Source: an uncultured Clostridium sp.
GTDB lineage: Bacteria > Bacillota > Clostridia > TANB77 > CAG-508
Direction: 5' to 3'
NCBI GenBank assembly: GCA_905213875.1
Contig: CAJMJN010000006.1
Coordinates: 1-59,434 of the forward strand
Length of the DNA stretch: 59,434 nucleotides
In this document: positions 7,270 through 16,985 of the stretch, piece after piece
Numbering within the stretch: position 1 is the stretch's first letter
Layout: every line of letters starts with the position of its first letter
Notes under the pieces: model-generated
Told to the model about the DNA's origin: nothing
Databases searched by the model: none
The model's input: only the letters and a program-made list of their open reading frames with translations
Made by a program: the position numbers and the translations under genes

Positions 7270-8022
7270 TTATTTAGTATATAATCCTAGTGTGAATATT
7301 TTTAATAATATTAATTTAATTTGTTCAAATGATACATACATACTAATAAATGATGCTATTACTATGAATGGTCCAAATGGTATGTATTCGTCTGATTTTT
7401 TTATTTTACTTACTAATAATATAATACTAAGAATTGCTCCTATTAAGAATGATACTAATGTTACTGCTATTATATTATATTGTCCAAAAAATAATCCTAA
7501 AGCTCCCATTAGTTTTACATCACCAAATCCCATTGCCTCTTTTCCATAAATTAGTCCACCTATTAATGTTATAAATAAGAATATTCCTCCACCTATTAGC
7601 ATTCCTATTAACATCTTTATTGTTATAGCAACATCTGATAATCCATATAAAAATGCAAATATAATTCCTATTTCAAATATTGTTAGGTTAAGTCTATTAG
7701 GTATAATTTGCAATTTATAGTCTATTACAAATGCAGATAATAGCATTGGTGTTAATATTAAAAATTTTATTAAGTCTAAATTTGCTATTAATGTTTCTTT
7801 TATTCCAAACCTATAAATTAGTGTAACATAAATTGCTGATGTTAAAAACATCAGTATATAATTTGGTTTGAAATTCATTTTCATTTCTGTAAAAAATTCT
7901 TTTGAAAATACTGGTTTGTATTCTGGAAGTCTTTTATTTGCCCAGTTTACTCCTTCTCCCACAAATAGTCCTATTATTGCTGCTATTACATAATATATGA
8001 TATTTACATCATTTATATACAT
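7270..8022 (-). CDS. Prepilin peptidase, A24 family (PilD/TadV-like)
   Basis: 250 residues with about eight hydrophobic segments. It is an integral membrane aspartic protease that cleaves class III prepilin leaders. The catalytic aspartates are visible in AFVIDYKLQIIPN and GFGDVKLMG. The N-terminal methylase zinc domain with two CxxC pairs found in PilD is absent, so it is probably a peptidase only. Residues 1-25 form an N-terminal transmembrane segment. The prepilin-like protein at the left edge is an obvious substrate candidate. AGGAG lies upstream of the ATG. Confidence 0.92.
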   Translation of the reverse strand: MYINDVNIIYYVIAAIIGLFVGEGVNWANKRLPEYKPVFSKEFFTEMKMNFKPNYILMFLTSAIYVTLIYRFGIKETLIANLDLIKFLILTPMLLSAFVIDYKLQIIPNRLNLTIFEIGIIFAFLYGLSDVAITIKMLIGMLIGGGIFLFITLIGGLIYGKEAMGFGDVKLMGALGLFFGQYNIIAVTLVSFLIGAILSIILLVSKIKKSDEYIPFGPFIVIASFISMYVSFEQIKLILLKIFTLGLYTK

Positions 8023-8052
8023 TTTTTATTTCTCCTTAGTTTAAATTCATAT

Positions 8053-8547
8053 TTATTTTTGTTCTTTTATTTTTGCTTTTAATTTATTTTCAATTGGTCT
8101 TTTCCATGCTGTATACCAAAAATCTTTTTCTTCAATTGCATCAACTAATATTGTGTACATTTTACACAAGTTTCCACCAATTACATCTGTAAAAATTTGA
8201 TCTCCTACAACAGCTATATTTTCTGGTTTTTCTTTAAGTTGATTTTGGGCAATTTTCAAACCCTTTTTTAATGGTTTCATTGCAAAATATGTATATGGTA
8301 TATTTCCTAATTTTTTAGAAACTTTTTTTACTTTTTCCTTATCATTGCTATTTGATACTATGTATAATTTAGTTCCTTGACCTTTTAACTCTTTTGCCCA
8401 TTTTTCAATTCTTTTTGGCATTTTTTTATTATAATTTACTAATGTATTATCAACATCTAAAATTAATGCTTTTATCTTATTTTTTTGTAACAATTCTATT
8501 GTTATTTCTTCTATTTTATTTACATATTTATTAGGATAAAATAACAT
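8053..8547 (-). CDS. yqeG: YqeG-family HAD phosphatase
   Basis: 164 residues from ATG 8547, with GGAGG 6 nt upstream. HAD motifs are in order: ALILDVDNTLV (motif I, nucleophile Asp), YIVSNSND (motif II Ser), the Lys of MKPLKKG, and VVGDQIFTDVIGGN (motif IV). Length and order match YqeG, related to mitochondrial phosphatidylglycerophosphate phosphatase Gep4. The substrate in bacteria is not firmly known; phosphatidylglycerophosphate is possible. It lies 30 nt upstream of the prepilin peptidase gene and probably heads the operon running to 5051. Confidence 0.9.
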   Translation of the reverse strand: MLFYPNKYVNKIEEITIELLQKNKIKALILDVDNTLVNYNKKMPKRIEKWAKELKGQGTKLYIVSNSNDKEKVKKVSKKLGNIPYTYFAMKPLKKGLKIAQNQLKEKPENIAVVGDQIFTDVIGGNLCKMYTILVDAIEEKDFWYTAWKRPIENKLKAKIKEQK

Positions 8548-8681
8548 GATTTCCTCCGTATAATTTTTCATTTATATATTACCAATTTAAGCACTTTTTG
8601 TCAAGAAATGATTTTTGCATTAATAGTAAAAAATTCACCAATAAATAATAAATTGAAAATCTCAAAACAAAAAGATAGAAG

Positions 8682-8716
8682 AATAGATAGAACTTCTTTT
8701 AATAGTTCTATCTATT
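8682..8716 (-). terminator. Terminator of the Nudix gene
   Basis: AATAGATAGAAC (8682-8693) pairs with GTTCTATCTATT (8705-8716). On the minus strand CTTCTATCTTTTTGTTTTG follows. Confidence 0.8.
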
Positions 8717-8730
8717 TATAAAAGTTAATC

Positions 8731-9165
8731 TTAAAATTCAACATTATTATTTGATTTTAAATATGCTTCTATGAATTTTTTAGATGGCGTATACAGTCCT
8801 TTTGGCAGATTATCTAAATCAAACCATTTCCACTCGTTCTCTTTAGTAGGCTCCATTACTTTTAATTCTCCACTATGTTTTCTAGCAATTACATGCATTG
8901 TTACATAATGTCTATCGGGTTGGATATCATCTACTGCACCAAACAACTCTAATTCATCTACATTTAAATTAGTTTCTTCTTTTACTTCTCGCTTTGCTCC
9001 TTCAAAAAAGGTTTCATTGTATTCTTGTTTTCCACCTGGTAATGTCCAGCAATCTACTTCAAATATTCCTCCTGTATCTTTTCTATTTTTAGCTCTATGT
9101 CCTAATAATACTTTATTTCCATCTAATATCATTACTCCTATTCCAATTCTTATATATTTATCCAT
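8731..9165 (-). CDS. Nudix hydrolase, NTP pyrophosphatase type
   Basis: 144 residues. Nudix enzymes hydrolyse a nucleoside diphosphate linked to another group, often as house-cleaning of modified nucleotides. The Nudix box is complete, from GGKQEYNETF to REVKEETNL, with the metal-binding REVKEE. WTLPGGKQEYNE and the later WKWFDLDNLPKGLY resemble the MutT/NUDT15-like and dihydroneopterin triphosphate groups. The substrate cannot be told from sequence. It is a stand-alone unit with its own terminator between sleB and yqeG. Confidence 0.88.
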   Translation of the reverse strand: MDKYIRIGIGVMILDGNKVLLGHRAKNRKDTGGIFEVDCWTLPGGKQEYNETFFEGAKREVKEETNLNVDELELFGAVDDIQPDRHYVTMHVIARKHSGELKVMEPTKENEWKWFDLDNLPKGLYTPSKKFIEAYLKSNNNVEF

Positions 9166-9230
9166 TTTACAAAATCTCCGTCTTTTAATATTCTATTCTT
9201 TCTTAAATTGTTATTAAATTGTTTTCGAAA

Positions 9231-9935
9231 TCATTTACAAAATCTATGATTTCCTATGACTACTGTAACAGGTCTTGACCATATCCACTTATTAGTAGCT
9301 GTTTTAGGGTTAAAATAATATATTGCTCCATATGATGGATCCCATCCATTTAATGCATCTTGTGCTGCTTTTTTTGCTGTTGAATTTGGACTTAGGTTTA
9401 TTTGTCCATCTGACACAACGTCAAATGATCCTGATTGATATACAACCCCTGATATTGTATTTGGAAATGAACTGTTTTTTACTCTATTCATTACTACAGC
9501 ACCAACAGCTACTTGACCTGTATATGGTTCTCCTCTAGCTTCTCCATATATTAATCTTGCCAATAAATTTACATCATTAGAATTACTAGAACTTGTACTA
9601 GAAGATGTAGATGAAGTCATTATTCCCATTGCTTTTAGTGTTTCTTTACCTGCTATTCCATCTACTTTTAAACCATTTTTTCTTTGAAAATATTTAACCG
9701 CTTCTAATGTTCCTGAACCATATATTCCATCTACATTTCCTTTATAATATCCCCATCTTTTTAATTTAGTCTGAATTTTTCTTACTTCTTCTCCTCTTGA
9801 ACCATATTTAGATAATGCATATGATACATTACTATTATCAGAAAATATTATTACAAAACTACTAAATGCCGATATTATTATAATAACTAACATAATAATT
9901 TTTCTATTTTTAGAATTTTTTTGTTTTAAGTTCAT
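9231..9935 (-). CDS. sleB: Spore cortex-lytic enzyme SleB
   Basis: 234 residues. Residues 14-40 form a signal or membrane segment. A peptidoglycan-binding domain (SRGEEVRKIQTKLKRWGYYKGNVDG..., about 46-100) is followed by a Ser-rich linker and a CwlJ/SleB hydrolase domain (LARLIYGEARGEPYTGQVAVGAVVMNRV, with the catalytic Glu in YGEARGE). The ending is ATNKWIWSRPVTVVIGNHRF. SleB is a lytic transglycosylase that degrades cortex muramic-lactam peptidoglycan at germination. It is direct evidence that the organism is an endospore former or descends from one. AAGGGTG lies upstream of the ATG. No ypeB partner is adjacent. Confidence 0.95.
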   Translation of the reverse strand: MNLKQKNSKNRKIIMLVIIIISAFSSFVIIFSDNSNVSYALSKYGSRGEEVRKIQTKLKRWGYYKGNVDGIYGSGTLEAVKYFQRKNGLKVDGIAGKETLKAMGIMTSSTSSSTSSSNSNDVNLLARLIYGEARGEPYTGQVAVGAVVMNRVKNSSFPNTISGVVYQSGSFDVVSDGQINLSPNSTAKKAAQDALNGWDPSYGAIYYFNPKTATNKWIWSRPVTVVIGNHRFCK

Positions 9936-10020
9936 AATAAATCACCCTTGTTAAAATTATTTTAATGTTATTTTTAACAATATTGGTATTTATTATACTA
10001 TAATGTTCAATTTATATATT

Positions 10021-11043
10021 TTAACAATACCTGCATAATATTGATTCTAGTCCAACTTGTAAATCTATTAATCCATTTTTATAATTATAATCTAAATCTC
10101 TTAATTCTTGTAATATTTCTTTTAATTCATTCATTTTAAAGTAGCTTGATTGTGTTTTATATTTTCCTGTTAGAAATGTTTGGTTTGGTTTTAAATTTAA
10201 ACTTGTTATTAAGTCTTTATTGCTATTTAATGCTATTTTAGTAAAATATAATTTTTTAAAATGATTATATAGATTTATTAATATTTTTTGTATTGGTTCT
10301 TTATTGTATATCAAATTTTGTAACACTTCTAATGCTCTTTTTGTCTCTTTTTTTCCTAAATTATCAGTTAAATCAAATATTACATTTTCTAATTTTTTAG
10401 TTGTTAATAAGTCTATATCTTCTTTTTTTATTGTTCCATTTTCCCCAGCATATTCTATAAGTTTTCTAATTTCATTTATTAATTCTTGCATATTTGTACC
10501 ACATGTTTCAATAAAATATTTTGTTGTTACATTATCTATTTTTACTTTATATCCATTACAAATTGCAATAATTCTTTTTTCTAATTGGATTGGCTTTTGA
10601 AAATCCACTTTACATGTAATTCCATATTTATCAAATGTTTTATATAATCCAAATCTAGTATCTACATCTTCTTCAATAAAAACTAATACTACAGATTCTT
10701 TTATAATGTCTATATTTTCTTTTATATACTCCTCTAGTTTTTCTCTTATTTTAACTATTTCTGTGTTTTTTCTTTTTCCTTCTTTTTTCAAAATGTTTGT
10801 ATTTCTTGCAATTATAAGTTTTTTTTCATATCCAAATGCAGGTGTTTCTATATCTGATATTAGTTCTTGAACATTAGTATCATCAATTGAAATAAAGTTT
10901 ATTCCTTTTACAGCTTCTCCAAATTTGTTTTTTATCTTTTTTACAAGATTTTCGATTAAAAATAATTCTTCTCCATACAAAAAATATATACTTTGTAAAT
11001 CATTTGTTTTTAGGTCTTTTTCCAAAATTTCAATTGATTGCAT
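10021..11043 (-). CDS. holA: DNA polymerase III subunit delta
   Basis: 340 residues, the normal length. This is the clamp-loader wrench subunit that opens the beta clamp. The N-terminus YFLYGEELFLIENLVKKI matches the family signature, as does ALEVLQNLIYNKEPIQKILINLYNHFKKLY in the C-terminal collar domain. Like other delta subunits it lacks a functional Walker A. It starts 7 bases after the debranching-enzyme stop, so it is probably cotranscribed with that gene. Confidence 0.92.
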   Translation of the reverse strand: MQSIEILEKDLKTNDLQSIYFLYGEELFLIENLVKKIKNKFGEAVKGINFISIDDTNVQELISDIETPAFGYEKKLIIARNTNILKKEGKRKNTEIVKIREKLEEYIKENIDIIKESVVLVFIEEDVDTRFGLYKTFDKYGITCKVDFQKPIQLEKRIIAICNGYKVKIDNVTTKYFIETCGTNMQELINEIRKLIEYAGENGTIKKEDIDLLTTKKLENVIFDLTDNLGKKETKRALEVLQNLIYNKEPIQKILINLYNHFKKLYFTKIALNSNKDLITSLNLKPNQTFLTGKYKTQSSYFKMNELKEILQELRDLDYNYKNGLIDLQVGLESILCRYC

Positions 11044-11050
11044 CTAATTT

Positions 11051-13087
11051 TCATTCCCTTCCTATTATAATTCTAAAAATTTCTGCAACACTCCAACATT
11101 GTGCAAAAGCTCCTTTTGGTAATTGTGGCTCTACACTATCATATATTTCAGCTATACTTCCTATACATCCACTTTCATTTATTTCTTTGGTGAATATTTT
11201 TTCTGTTTTATTTATAAATTTATTGATTTTTGTCTGTACTTTTTCTTTATCACCTTTATCTTTTGTTGCCTTTAATTTATTTTTTAATGAATTATAATAT
11301 AATCCTAATAACCATGTCCATGTAATTCCTTGATGATAACTTGTATCTCTTTGTTTTTCATCACCTTCATATATTTCTACATAGTTTTCTTCACCTTTAG
11401 CTAATGTTTTTAATCCATATGGATTTAACAATTGTTTTTCTATAACTTTTATAATATTTTCAGCTATTTCTGAGTCTGGCTCTATTACTTGATATGTTAA
11501 ACTTAATGCAAATAATTGGTTTGGTCTTATTTTACTATCTCCTAATACATCATATAAGCATTTTGTTTTTTCATTATAAAATTTTTCTGTAAATGATTTC
11601 TTACATTTTTTTGCTAATTCTTTATATTTTTTTGCTGATATTAAATGCCCAAATTTTAGACTTAATTCTGCCATAATTTCATTTGCATTATACCATAAAC
11701 TATTTACTTCTACAGCTTTTCCATTTCTTGGTGTTACAGCTTTACCTGCAAATTTAACATCCATCCATGTATTTTGCGTATTTTCTGTTCCTGAAACTAT
11801 TAATCCATCAGTATCTAAATATATATTATTTTTATCTACATCTATTCCACTGCAATAGTTTTCTATTATATTTTCTAATATTGGATAAATTTCATCTTTT
11901 ATAAATTTGTAATCTCCTGTATATTTTAAATACTTACTTACAGTCTCAAACAATAATAATGATGCATCTACACTATTATATAATGGTCTATTATCATATC
12001 CTGAATATCCATTAGGAACTAGTCCATATTTAACATCTCTAGTCATTGTTTTTATTATTTCTTTAGCTATTTCATATCTTTTGGTTATTAATACAGTTCC
12101 TTCAAAGGCTATACATGCATCTCTTCCCCAGTCTAAAAACCATGGATAGCCTGCAATAAGTGTATGTAACCCAAAATTTGGTCTATTTACTACAAAATTA
12201 TCTGTTGCTATTACTAGTTGTTTTATTAATTCATCTTTTTGTTTTTCTTTTTTAGTCTTTTTTTCTTTATTTTCTATTAATTCTGAATTTTCTATTATAT
12301 TATTTAACCTAACAATTTCTTTTTCTATTAGTCCTTCAGCTGTTTTTTCTTCTATGTTTTCTTCTAATGAACAGATAAAAGAAATTTCTTTTTCTTCTTT
12401 TGCTTTTATTTCTATTTCATATCTACCAGGTACTACGTGATTTTCTTCTCCACAAAATCCTCTTTTTTCTTCTTCTATATAAAACATATTTTTAAATAGA
12501 TCATTTTGATGTTGTATATATGTTCCTTCTGATACATTCATATATACTGGTATTTCAGAATGTTTGTCTATTATTACTTTAACTTTGTTATCTTTACAAT
12601 TTTGTTTTATTTCAAATTGATGGTCAGTATTTACAGTGTGGAAATCTCTAAAATTCATTATTGGTGCTAATGTTAATTTTGCTTTTGATGCTCCATTTTT
12701 TATTTTATATGATATTCCTACTATATTTTTACCGTATTCCATACAAATTTTCTTAGTAATTTCTACTTTTCCTATTTTATATGTAAATGTTGGTATATAA
12801 TTTTTTTCAAATGTTTCTTGATATTCATATCCTTTTGATATAAATTCCTTACCTATATTTGTATATAAGTCATATTTTTTTCCTCTAATTTCTATACTTT
12901 CATCTACTTTTGATAATATAACATATCTTCTAGCTGGTGGTGTTAATGCTGCAACTAATAATCCATGATACTTTCTTGTATTTGCACCAATTATTGTTGA
13001 AGCTGTATATCCTCCTATTCCATTTGTAATTATCCATTCTTTGTCTAGTCCATTTTCTAAATTCAAATTTTCTTTTGTAATTTTCAT
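11051..13087 (-). CDS. Glycogen debranching enzyme (amylo-alpha-1,6-glucosidase, GDE_N_bac + GH133-type C domain)
   Basis: 678 residues. The N-terminal domain starts with the diagnostic EWIITNGIGGYTASTIIGANTRKYHGLLVAA. The C-terminal (alpha/alpha)6 domain has AGYPWFLDWGRDACIAFEGTVL, GLVPNGY...YNSVDASLLLFE, and SGTENTQNTWMD. It hydrolyses alpha-1,6 branches of glycogen-like polysaccharide; in spore formers this may serve mobilisation of stored glycan. No other glycogen genes lie beside it. It starts 11 bases after the yvcK stop and precedes holA with a 7-base gap, so transcription as one unit is likely. Confidence 0.93.
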   Translation of the reverse strand: MKITKENLNLENGLDKEWIITNGIGGYTASTIIGANTRKYHGLLVAALTPPARRYVILSKVDESIEIRGKKYDLYTNIGKEFISKGYEYQETFEKNYIPTFTYKIGKVEITKKICMEYGKNIVGISYKIKNGASKAKLTLAPIMNFRDFHTVNTDHQFEIKQNCKDNKVKVIIDKHSEIPVYMNVSEGTYIQHQNDLFKNMFYIEEEKRGFCGEENHVVPGRYEIEIKAKEEKEISFICSLEENIEEKTAEGLIEKEIVRLNNIIENSELIENKEKKTKKEKQKDELIKQLVIATDNFVVNRPNFGLHTLIAGYPWFLDWGRDACIAFEGTVLITKRYEIAKEIIKTMTRDVKYGLVPNGYSGYDNRPLYNSVDASLLLFETVSKYLKYTGDYKFIKDEIYPILENIIENYCSGIDVDKNNIYLDTDGLIVSGTENTQNTWMDVKFAGKAVTPRNGKAVEVNSLWYNANEIMAELSLKFGHLISAKKYKELAKKCKKSFTEKFYNEKTKCLYDVLGDSKIRPNQLFALSLTYQVIEPDSEIAENIIKVIEKQLLNPYGLKTLAKGEENYVEIYEGDEKQRDTSYHQGITWTWLLGLYYNSLKNKLKATKDKGDKEKVQTKINKFINKTEKIFTKEINESGCIGSIAEIYDSVEPQLPKGAFAQCWSVAEIFRIIIGRE

Positions 13088-13098
13088 TAGCCTTCTCC

Positions 13099-14766
13099 TT
13101 ATTTTAATTTACTATTTTCTAGTTTTTTTAGCATTTCTTCCCTTATTTCTTGACTAGTCTTTTTTTGATTAGTATTTATTGATGCAACTTTTTTTCCTCT
13201 TGTTCTTGCATTTGTTGTTCTTACTTTAGTATTAGTTTTTACTCTTGTTTTATTTTCTTTGTTTTTTCTTTGTTTCATTTTGTTTTCTGCTTTTTTGTCA
13301 GCTTCTCTTATAGATTCTATTCTGTCACTGTATTTACTGCTAAATTTACTTTTTCCCTTATTCTTTTTAGATTTTGGAATTTTACCTTCACGTTCTTTTT
13401 GTGCATTTTTAGCAGTTCTTTTCTTTATTTTATTTATACGTTTTTCTTCTTTTAATTTATTATTTAGCATTAAGTATTGTGGATCATTTTGTTTGTCTTG
13501 ATATTTTAAATCATCACATATTAATTCAATAATTGATGATGCAACTAAACTTGGATCATGTCTTATTAAATCACCTTTTATTATAGATAAATTTCTTTGT
13601 AAGAATTTGATACCTTTTATTTTGCTTATGTCTTGTTCAACTAAATCTTGACCTTCTCTATTATATTTTTTAATATATTCTGGTACTATTTCTCCTGTGT
13701 CATAAATACAATAATCAATCATTCCTGTTCCACAATGGTCTACTATAGCATTTATATGGTCTGCAATAGAGTAATCATCTGTTTGACCTGGCTCAGTCAT
13801 TATATTACTTATATATACTTTAATTGCTGTGCTTTCTTTTATTGCTTTTGTTACACCATTTATTAATAAATTAGGAATAACATTTGTATATAAACTTCCT
13901 GGCCCAATTACTATACAATCAGCGTTTTTTATTGCTTCTACAACACCTGGAGCTGGTCTACAATTTGTAGGATTTATCATAATTCTATTTATTTTTGTTA
14001 ATTTATCAGATACGACTTCTGGAATTCTTGATTTTTCTTCTACAATATAACCATTTGCAAGTTCTGCTATAATTTTCATTTCATCTAATGTTACTGGTAT
14101 TACTTTTCCTACCATATTTAATACTTCATTACTTTTTATTATTGAATCTTCAAAATTTCCATTTACCTCTTTCATTGCTGAAAAGTATATATCAGAAAAG
14201 TTCAAACCACTTAATTTTCCTGATTTAAATTCATAATTAAATAATTTTCCAACTTGATTTTCATTAGCTGATAATGCAACTATACTATCTTTGATATCAT
14301 TAAGTGGTAACATTTGCAATTCTCTTCTAGAATTATTGGCTTTTTCACCATAATCTGATACTGTAACAATTGCTGTTAAATTATTTGTATAATTTTTTAG
14401 TCCGCTTAATACTGTATCTAATCCTGTTCCCCCACCTATTACAACAATATTAGGTCCTTTGTCATATACTGTTTTATTAAATATAAGTGATTTTAGATTA
14501 ACATTATCTTTATTTTCCATTCTTTCATCACTTGATTCTATTAATACTTCTAATGTTCTTTTATTTAAACATACTAATCCTACTACAATTGCTACAAACC
14601 CTATTGCAAATATTGCAATAACTTCTCCAACTTCTGCTATCGAAATTTCTTTCATTACTAATACTTTTGCTAGTCCATAACATGCAAAAATTATTCCAAC
14701 TAAAATTAAAAATATCCATCTTTTCATTTTACTACTTGATTTAAACCATTGCATAAACCCGTTCAT
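13099..14766 (-). CDS. yvcK: YvcK/CofD-family protein (gluconeogenesis factor) with membrane anchor and basic tail
   Basis: 555 residues from ATG 14766, placed by GGAAGG 10 nt upstream. Two transmembrane helices lie at residues 17-35 and 47-67, a common Clostridia variant. The core carries VVIGGGTGLDTVLSGLKNYTNNLTAIVTVSDYG and NCRPAPGVVEAIKNADCIVIGPGSLYTNVIPNLLI, the UDP-sugar-binding signatures of YvcK. B. subtilis YvcK binds UDP-GlcNAc and is needed for cell shape on gluconeogenic carbon sources. The last 120 residues are a Lys/Arg-rich, probably disordered extension. The usual partners rapZ and whiA are absent; murB is directly upstream. Confidence 0.93.
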   Translation of the reverse strand: MNGFMQWFKSSSKMKRWIFLILVGIIFACYGLAKVLVMKEISIAEVGEVIAIFAIGFVAIVVGLVCLNKRTLEVLIESSDERMENKDNVNLKSLIFNKTVYDKGPNIVVIGGGTGLDTVLSGLKNYTNNLTAIVTVSDYGEKANNSRRELQMLPLNDIKDSIVALSANENQVGKLFNYEFKSGKLSGLNFSDIYFSAMKEVNGNFEDSIIKSNEVLNMVGKVIPVTLDEMKIIAELANGYIVEEKSRIPEVVSDKLTKINRIMINPTNCRPAPGVVEAIKNADCIVIGPGSLYTNVIPNLLINGVTKAIKESTAIKVYISNIMTEPGQTDDYSIADHINAIVDHCGTGMIDYCIYDTGEIVPEYIKKYNREGQDLVEQDISKIKGIKFLQRNLSIIKGDLIRHDPSLVASSIIELICDDLKYQDKQNDPQYLMLNNKLKEEKRINKIKKRTAKNAQKEREGKIPKSKKNKGKSKFSSKYSDRIESIREADKKAENKMKQRKNKENKTRVKTNTKVRTTNARTRGKKVASINTNQKKTSQEIREEMLKKLENSKLK

Positions 14767-14808
14767 TTTTCTCAATCCTTCCTTATTCTATACATTCAAA
14801 TAATCAAT

Positions 14809-15756
14809 TTATTCTTCTCCAACAATTTCTACTTCTAGTTCGATTTGTTTTTTATATTTTTTATAAACTTCTTTTTTTACTATTTCTACTAATTCCAAAA
14901 TATCTTTTGCTTTTGCATTTCCTTTGTTAATTATAAATCCTCCATGTTTTGTTGATACTTCAGCATCTCCTACATGTGTTCCTTTTAGTCCTGCTTCATC
15001 TATTAATTTTGCAGTTATAAAATCTATTCCTCTTTTGAATGTACTTCCAGCGCTTGGATATTCTAATGGTTGACTATTTTTTCTTTTTTCTTTATACATA
15101 TCCATTTTTTCTTTTATTTCTTCTTGATTTCCTTTTTCTAGTTCAATTTCTACTTCTGTTACTATATATTTTTCTTTTTTTAATATCGATGTCCTATATC
15201 CAAATTCCATTTCTTCATTTGTAAATACTTTTTCATTTCCTTGATAATCTAAGCATTTTACAGTTTTTATTATATCCTTCATTTCTCTGCCATTTGCACC
15301 TGCATTCATTCTTACAGCTCCACCTATTGTGCCTGGAATTCCTACAATTTCTTCAAAACCTGTTAAGCTTTCTTTAAAAAAGACCATCCCTACTTTAGCT
15401 ATTTTTTCTCCTGCTCCTAATTTTATTTTAGTTTTTTGGCCTATTAATTTACTATTTAAATTTTCTTCTGTTTCTTCAAATTCTGTATTTTCTATTTTAA
15501 TTATTAGTGTTATTCCAGAAATTCCTTTGTCTAATATTAAAACATTGCTTCCATTTCCTAAAACTGTTAATTTTATATTGTTTTCATTCGTAAATTTTAG
15601 AATTTCTTTTAATTCATTTATGTTTTCTATTTTTATTAGACATTCTGCTGGTCCCCCAACTTTAAATGTTGTATATTTTTTCATTGGCTCATTATATAAT
15701 ATTTTTTCTTTTGATATGTTTAAATCTGATTTTTCGATTAATTCTTTTATGCTCAT
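14809..15756 (-). CDS. murB: UDP-N-acetylenolpyruvoylglucosamine reductase
   Basis: 315 residues, type II MurB length. It reduces UDP-GlcNAc-enolpyruvate to UDP-MurNAc with FAD and NADPH in the cytosol. Visible are the FAD-binding KYTTFKVGGPAECLIKI and VLGNGSNVL, FEEIVGIPGTIGGAVRMNAGANG, the YRTS segment, and SAGSTFKRG with the catalytic Ser, then TKHGGFIINKGNAKAKDILEL. It is the first gene of the murB-yvcK-debranching enzyme-holA run on the minus strand and is divergent from ylbJ. Confidence 0.97.
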   Translation of the reverse strand: MSIKELIEKSDLNISKEKILYNEPMKKYTTFKVGGPAECLIKIENINELKEILKFTNENNIKLTVLGNGSNVLILDKGISGITLIIKIENTEFEETEENLNSKLIGQKTKIKLGAGEKIAKVGMVFFKESLTGFEEIVGIPGTIGGAVRMNAGANGREMKDIIKTVKCLDYQGNEKVFTNEEMEFGYRTSILKKEKYIVTEVEIELEKGNQEEIKEKMDMYKEKRKNSQPLEYPSAGSTFKRGIDFITAKLIDEAGLKGTHVGDAEVSTKHGGFIINKGNAKAKDILELVEIVKKEVYKKYKKQIELEVEIVGEE

Positions 15757-15840
15757 TTTTCAACTTCCTCTTACATAAAAAATTTTATTTTACTATATCA
15801 TTTTTTTGCCCAAATTACAAGGTTCTATTTCACCTATTTT

Positions 15841-16926
15841 TTGAATATATTTAATCAAAGTTTGGAGGTGATACTAATAAAATCAAACTTTATTGTACTT
15901 AAATTAAAAAGATCCTTTTTTCCTATCATTTTTTTAGGATTTACAGGTGGATTATTACTATTTTCTAAAAGTAATCTTCCTGCTGTAAAAGCAGGCTTAA
16001 AACTTTGGGCTAATTCAGTAGTTCCCTCACTTTTCCCTTTTTTTGTAGCCACTGAGCTTTTAATGCATACCAATTTAATTTCTCAGCTTGGTATTATATT
16101 AAATAAATATATGAAACCTATTTTTAATATTAGAGGTGAAGGTGCTTTTGTTTTTATAATGGGAATTATAAGTGGATATCCAATGGGAGCTAAACTTGCT
16201 ACTAATTTTAGAAAAAATAATATTTGTTCTAAAGAAGAATGTGAACGACTACTTAGCTTTACTAATAATTCTGGTCCTTTATTTATTGTGGGAACTGTTG
16301 GAATTTTGATGTATGGAAGTACAATTATTGGACTTTTATTATTTATTACACATATTTTAGCTTGTATTACAGTTGGTTTTATATTTAGATTTTGGAAAAA
16401 TAGTAATTCTTCTATTGCTTATAACTCATATAAATATGCTACTTCCAAACACACTACTGTTACTTTTTCTAATTTAGGTAGTGTATTATCTGAAAGTATT
16501 ACAAATAGCATTTCTACTATTTTATTAATTGGCGGTTTTGTAGTTATTTTTTCTAGTGTTATCTCAATATTAAAATCTAGTGGTATATTATCTGCTTTTT
16601 CAACTGTTCTTTCTCCTATGTTGTCTGTTTTTAATATTGATTCTGTTTTTGCTTCACCATTAATTAGTGGATTTTTAGAAATTACTAATGGGATAAATTC
16701 TATTTCCAACATTTCTAGTAAAAAACTTTCTATCAATTTAATTTTTACTGCTTTTTTACTAGGCTGGGGCGGAATATCAGTTTTATTACAAGTTTTTAGT
16801 ATTACCTCAAAATCCGACTTGTCTATTAGACCATATATTTATGGCAAATTACTTCATGGTGTTTTTGCTGCTTTTTATACTTATGTTTTTATTAGTTTTA
16901 TACCGTTTTTTAATTTTGACTTATAA
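15841..16926 (+). CDS. ylbJ: Sporulation integral membrane protein YlbJ
   Basis: About 350 residues with eight or more hydrophobic segments. FIMGIISGYPMGAKLATNFRKNN and LLSFTNNSGPLFIVGTVG are the YlbJ/SpoVV family signatures; the family is needed for dipicolinic acid movement across the outer forespore membrane in B. subtilis. The start is uncertain: the first allowed codon is TTG 15841 without an RBS, while a strong GGAGGTG (15864-15870) sits 6 nt before an in-frame ATA at 15877, near the first natural hydrophobic segment. An AUA start would be exceptional. The dpaA gene nearby supports a dipicolinate link. Confidence 0.9.
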   Translation: MNIFNQSLEVILIKSNFIVLKLKRSFFPIIFLGFTGGLLLFSKSNLPAVKAGLKLWANSVVPSLFPFFVATELLMHTNLISQLGIILNKYMKPIFNIRGEGAFVFIMGIISGYPMGAKLATNFRKNNICSKEECERLLSFTNNSGPLFIVGTVGILMYGSTIIGLLLFITHILACITVGFIFRFWKNSNSSIAYNSYKYATSKHTTVTFSNLGSVLSESITNSISTILLIGGFVVIFSSVISILKSSGILSAFSTVLSPMLSVFNIDSVFASPLISGFLEITNGINSISNISSKKLSINLIFTAFLLGWGGISVLLQVFSITSKSDLSIRPYIYGKLLHGVFAAFYTYVFISFIPFFNFDL

Positions 16927-16985
16927 TTATTAAAGTTTCAAATTTATTTTTTGTTATATTTTTAGTTTTTAGGAGTTGATTTTTT

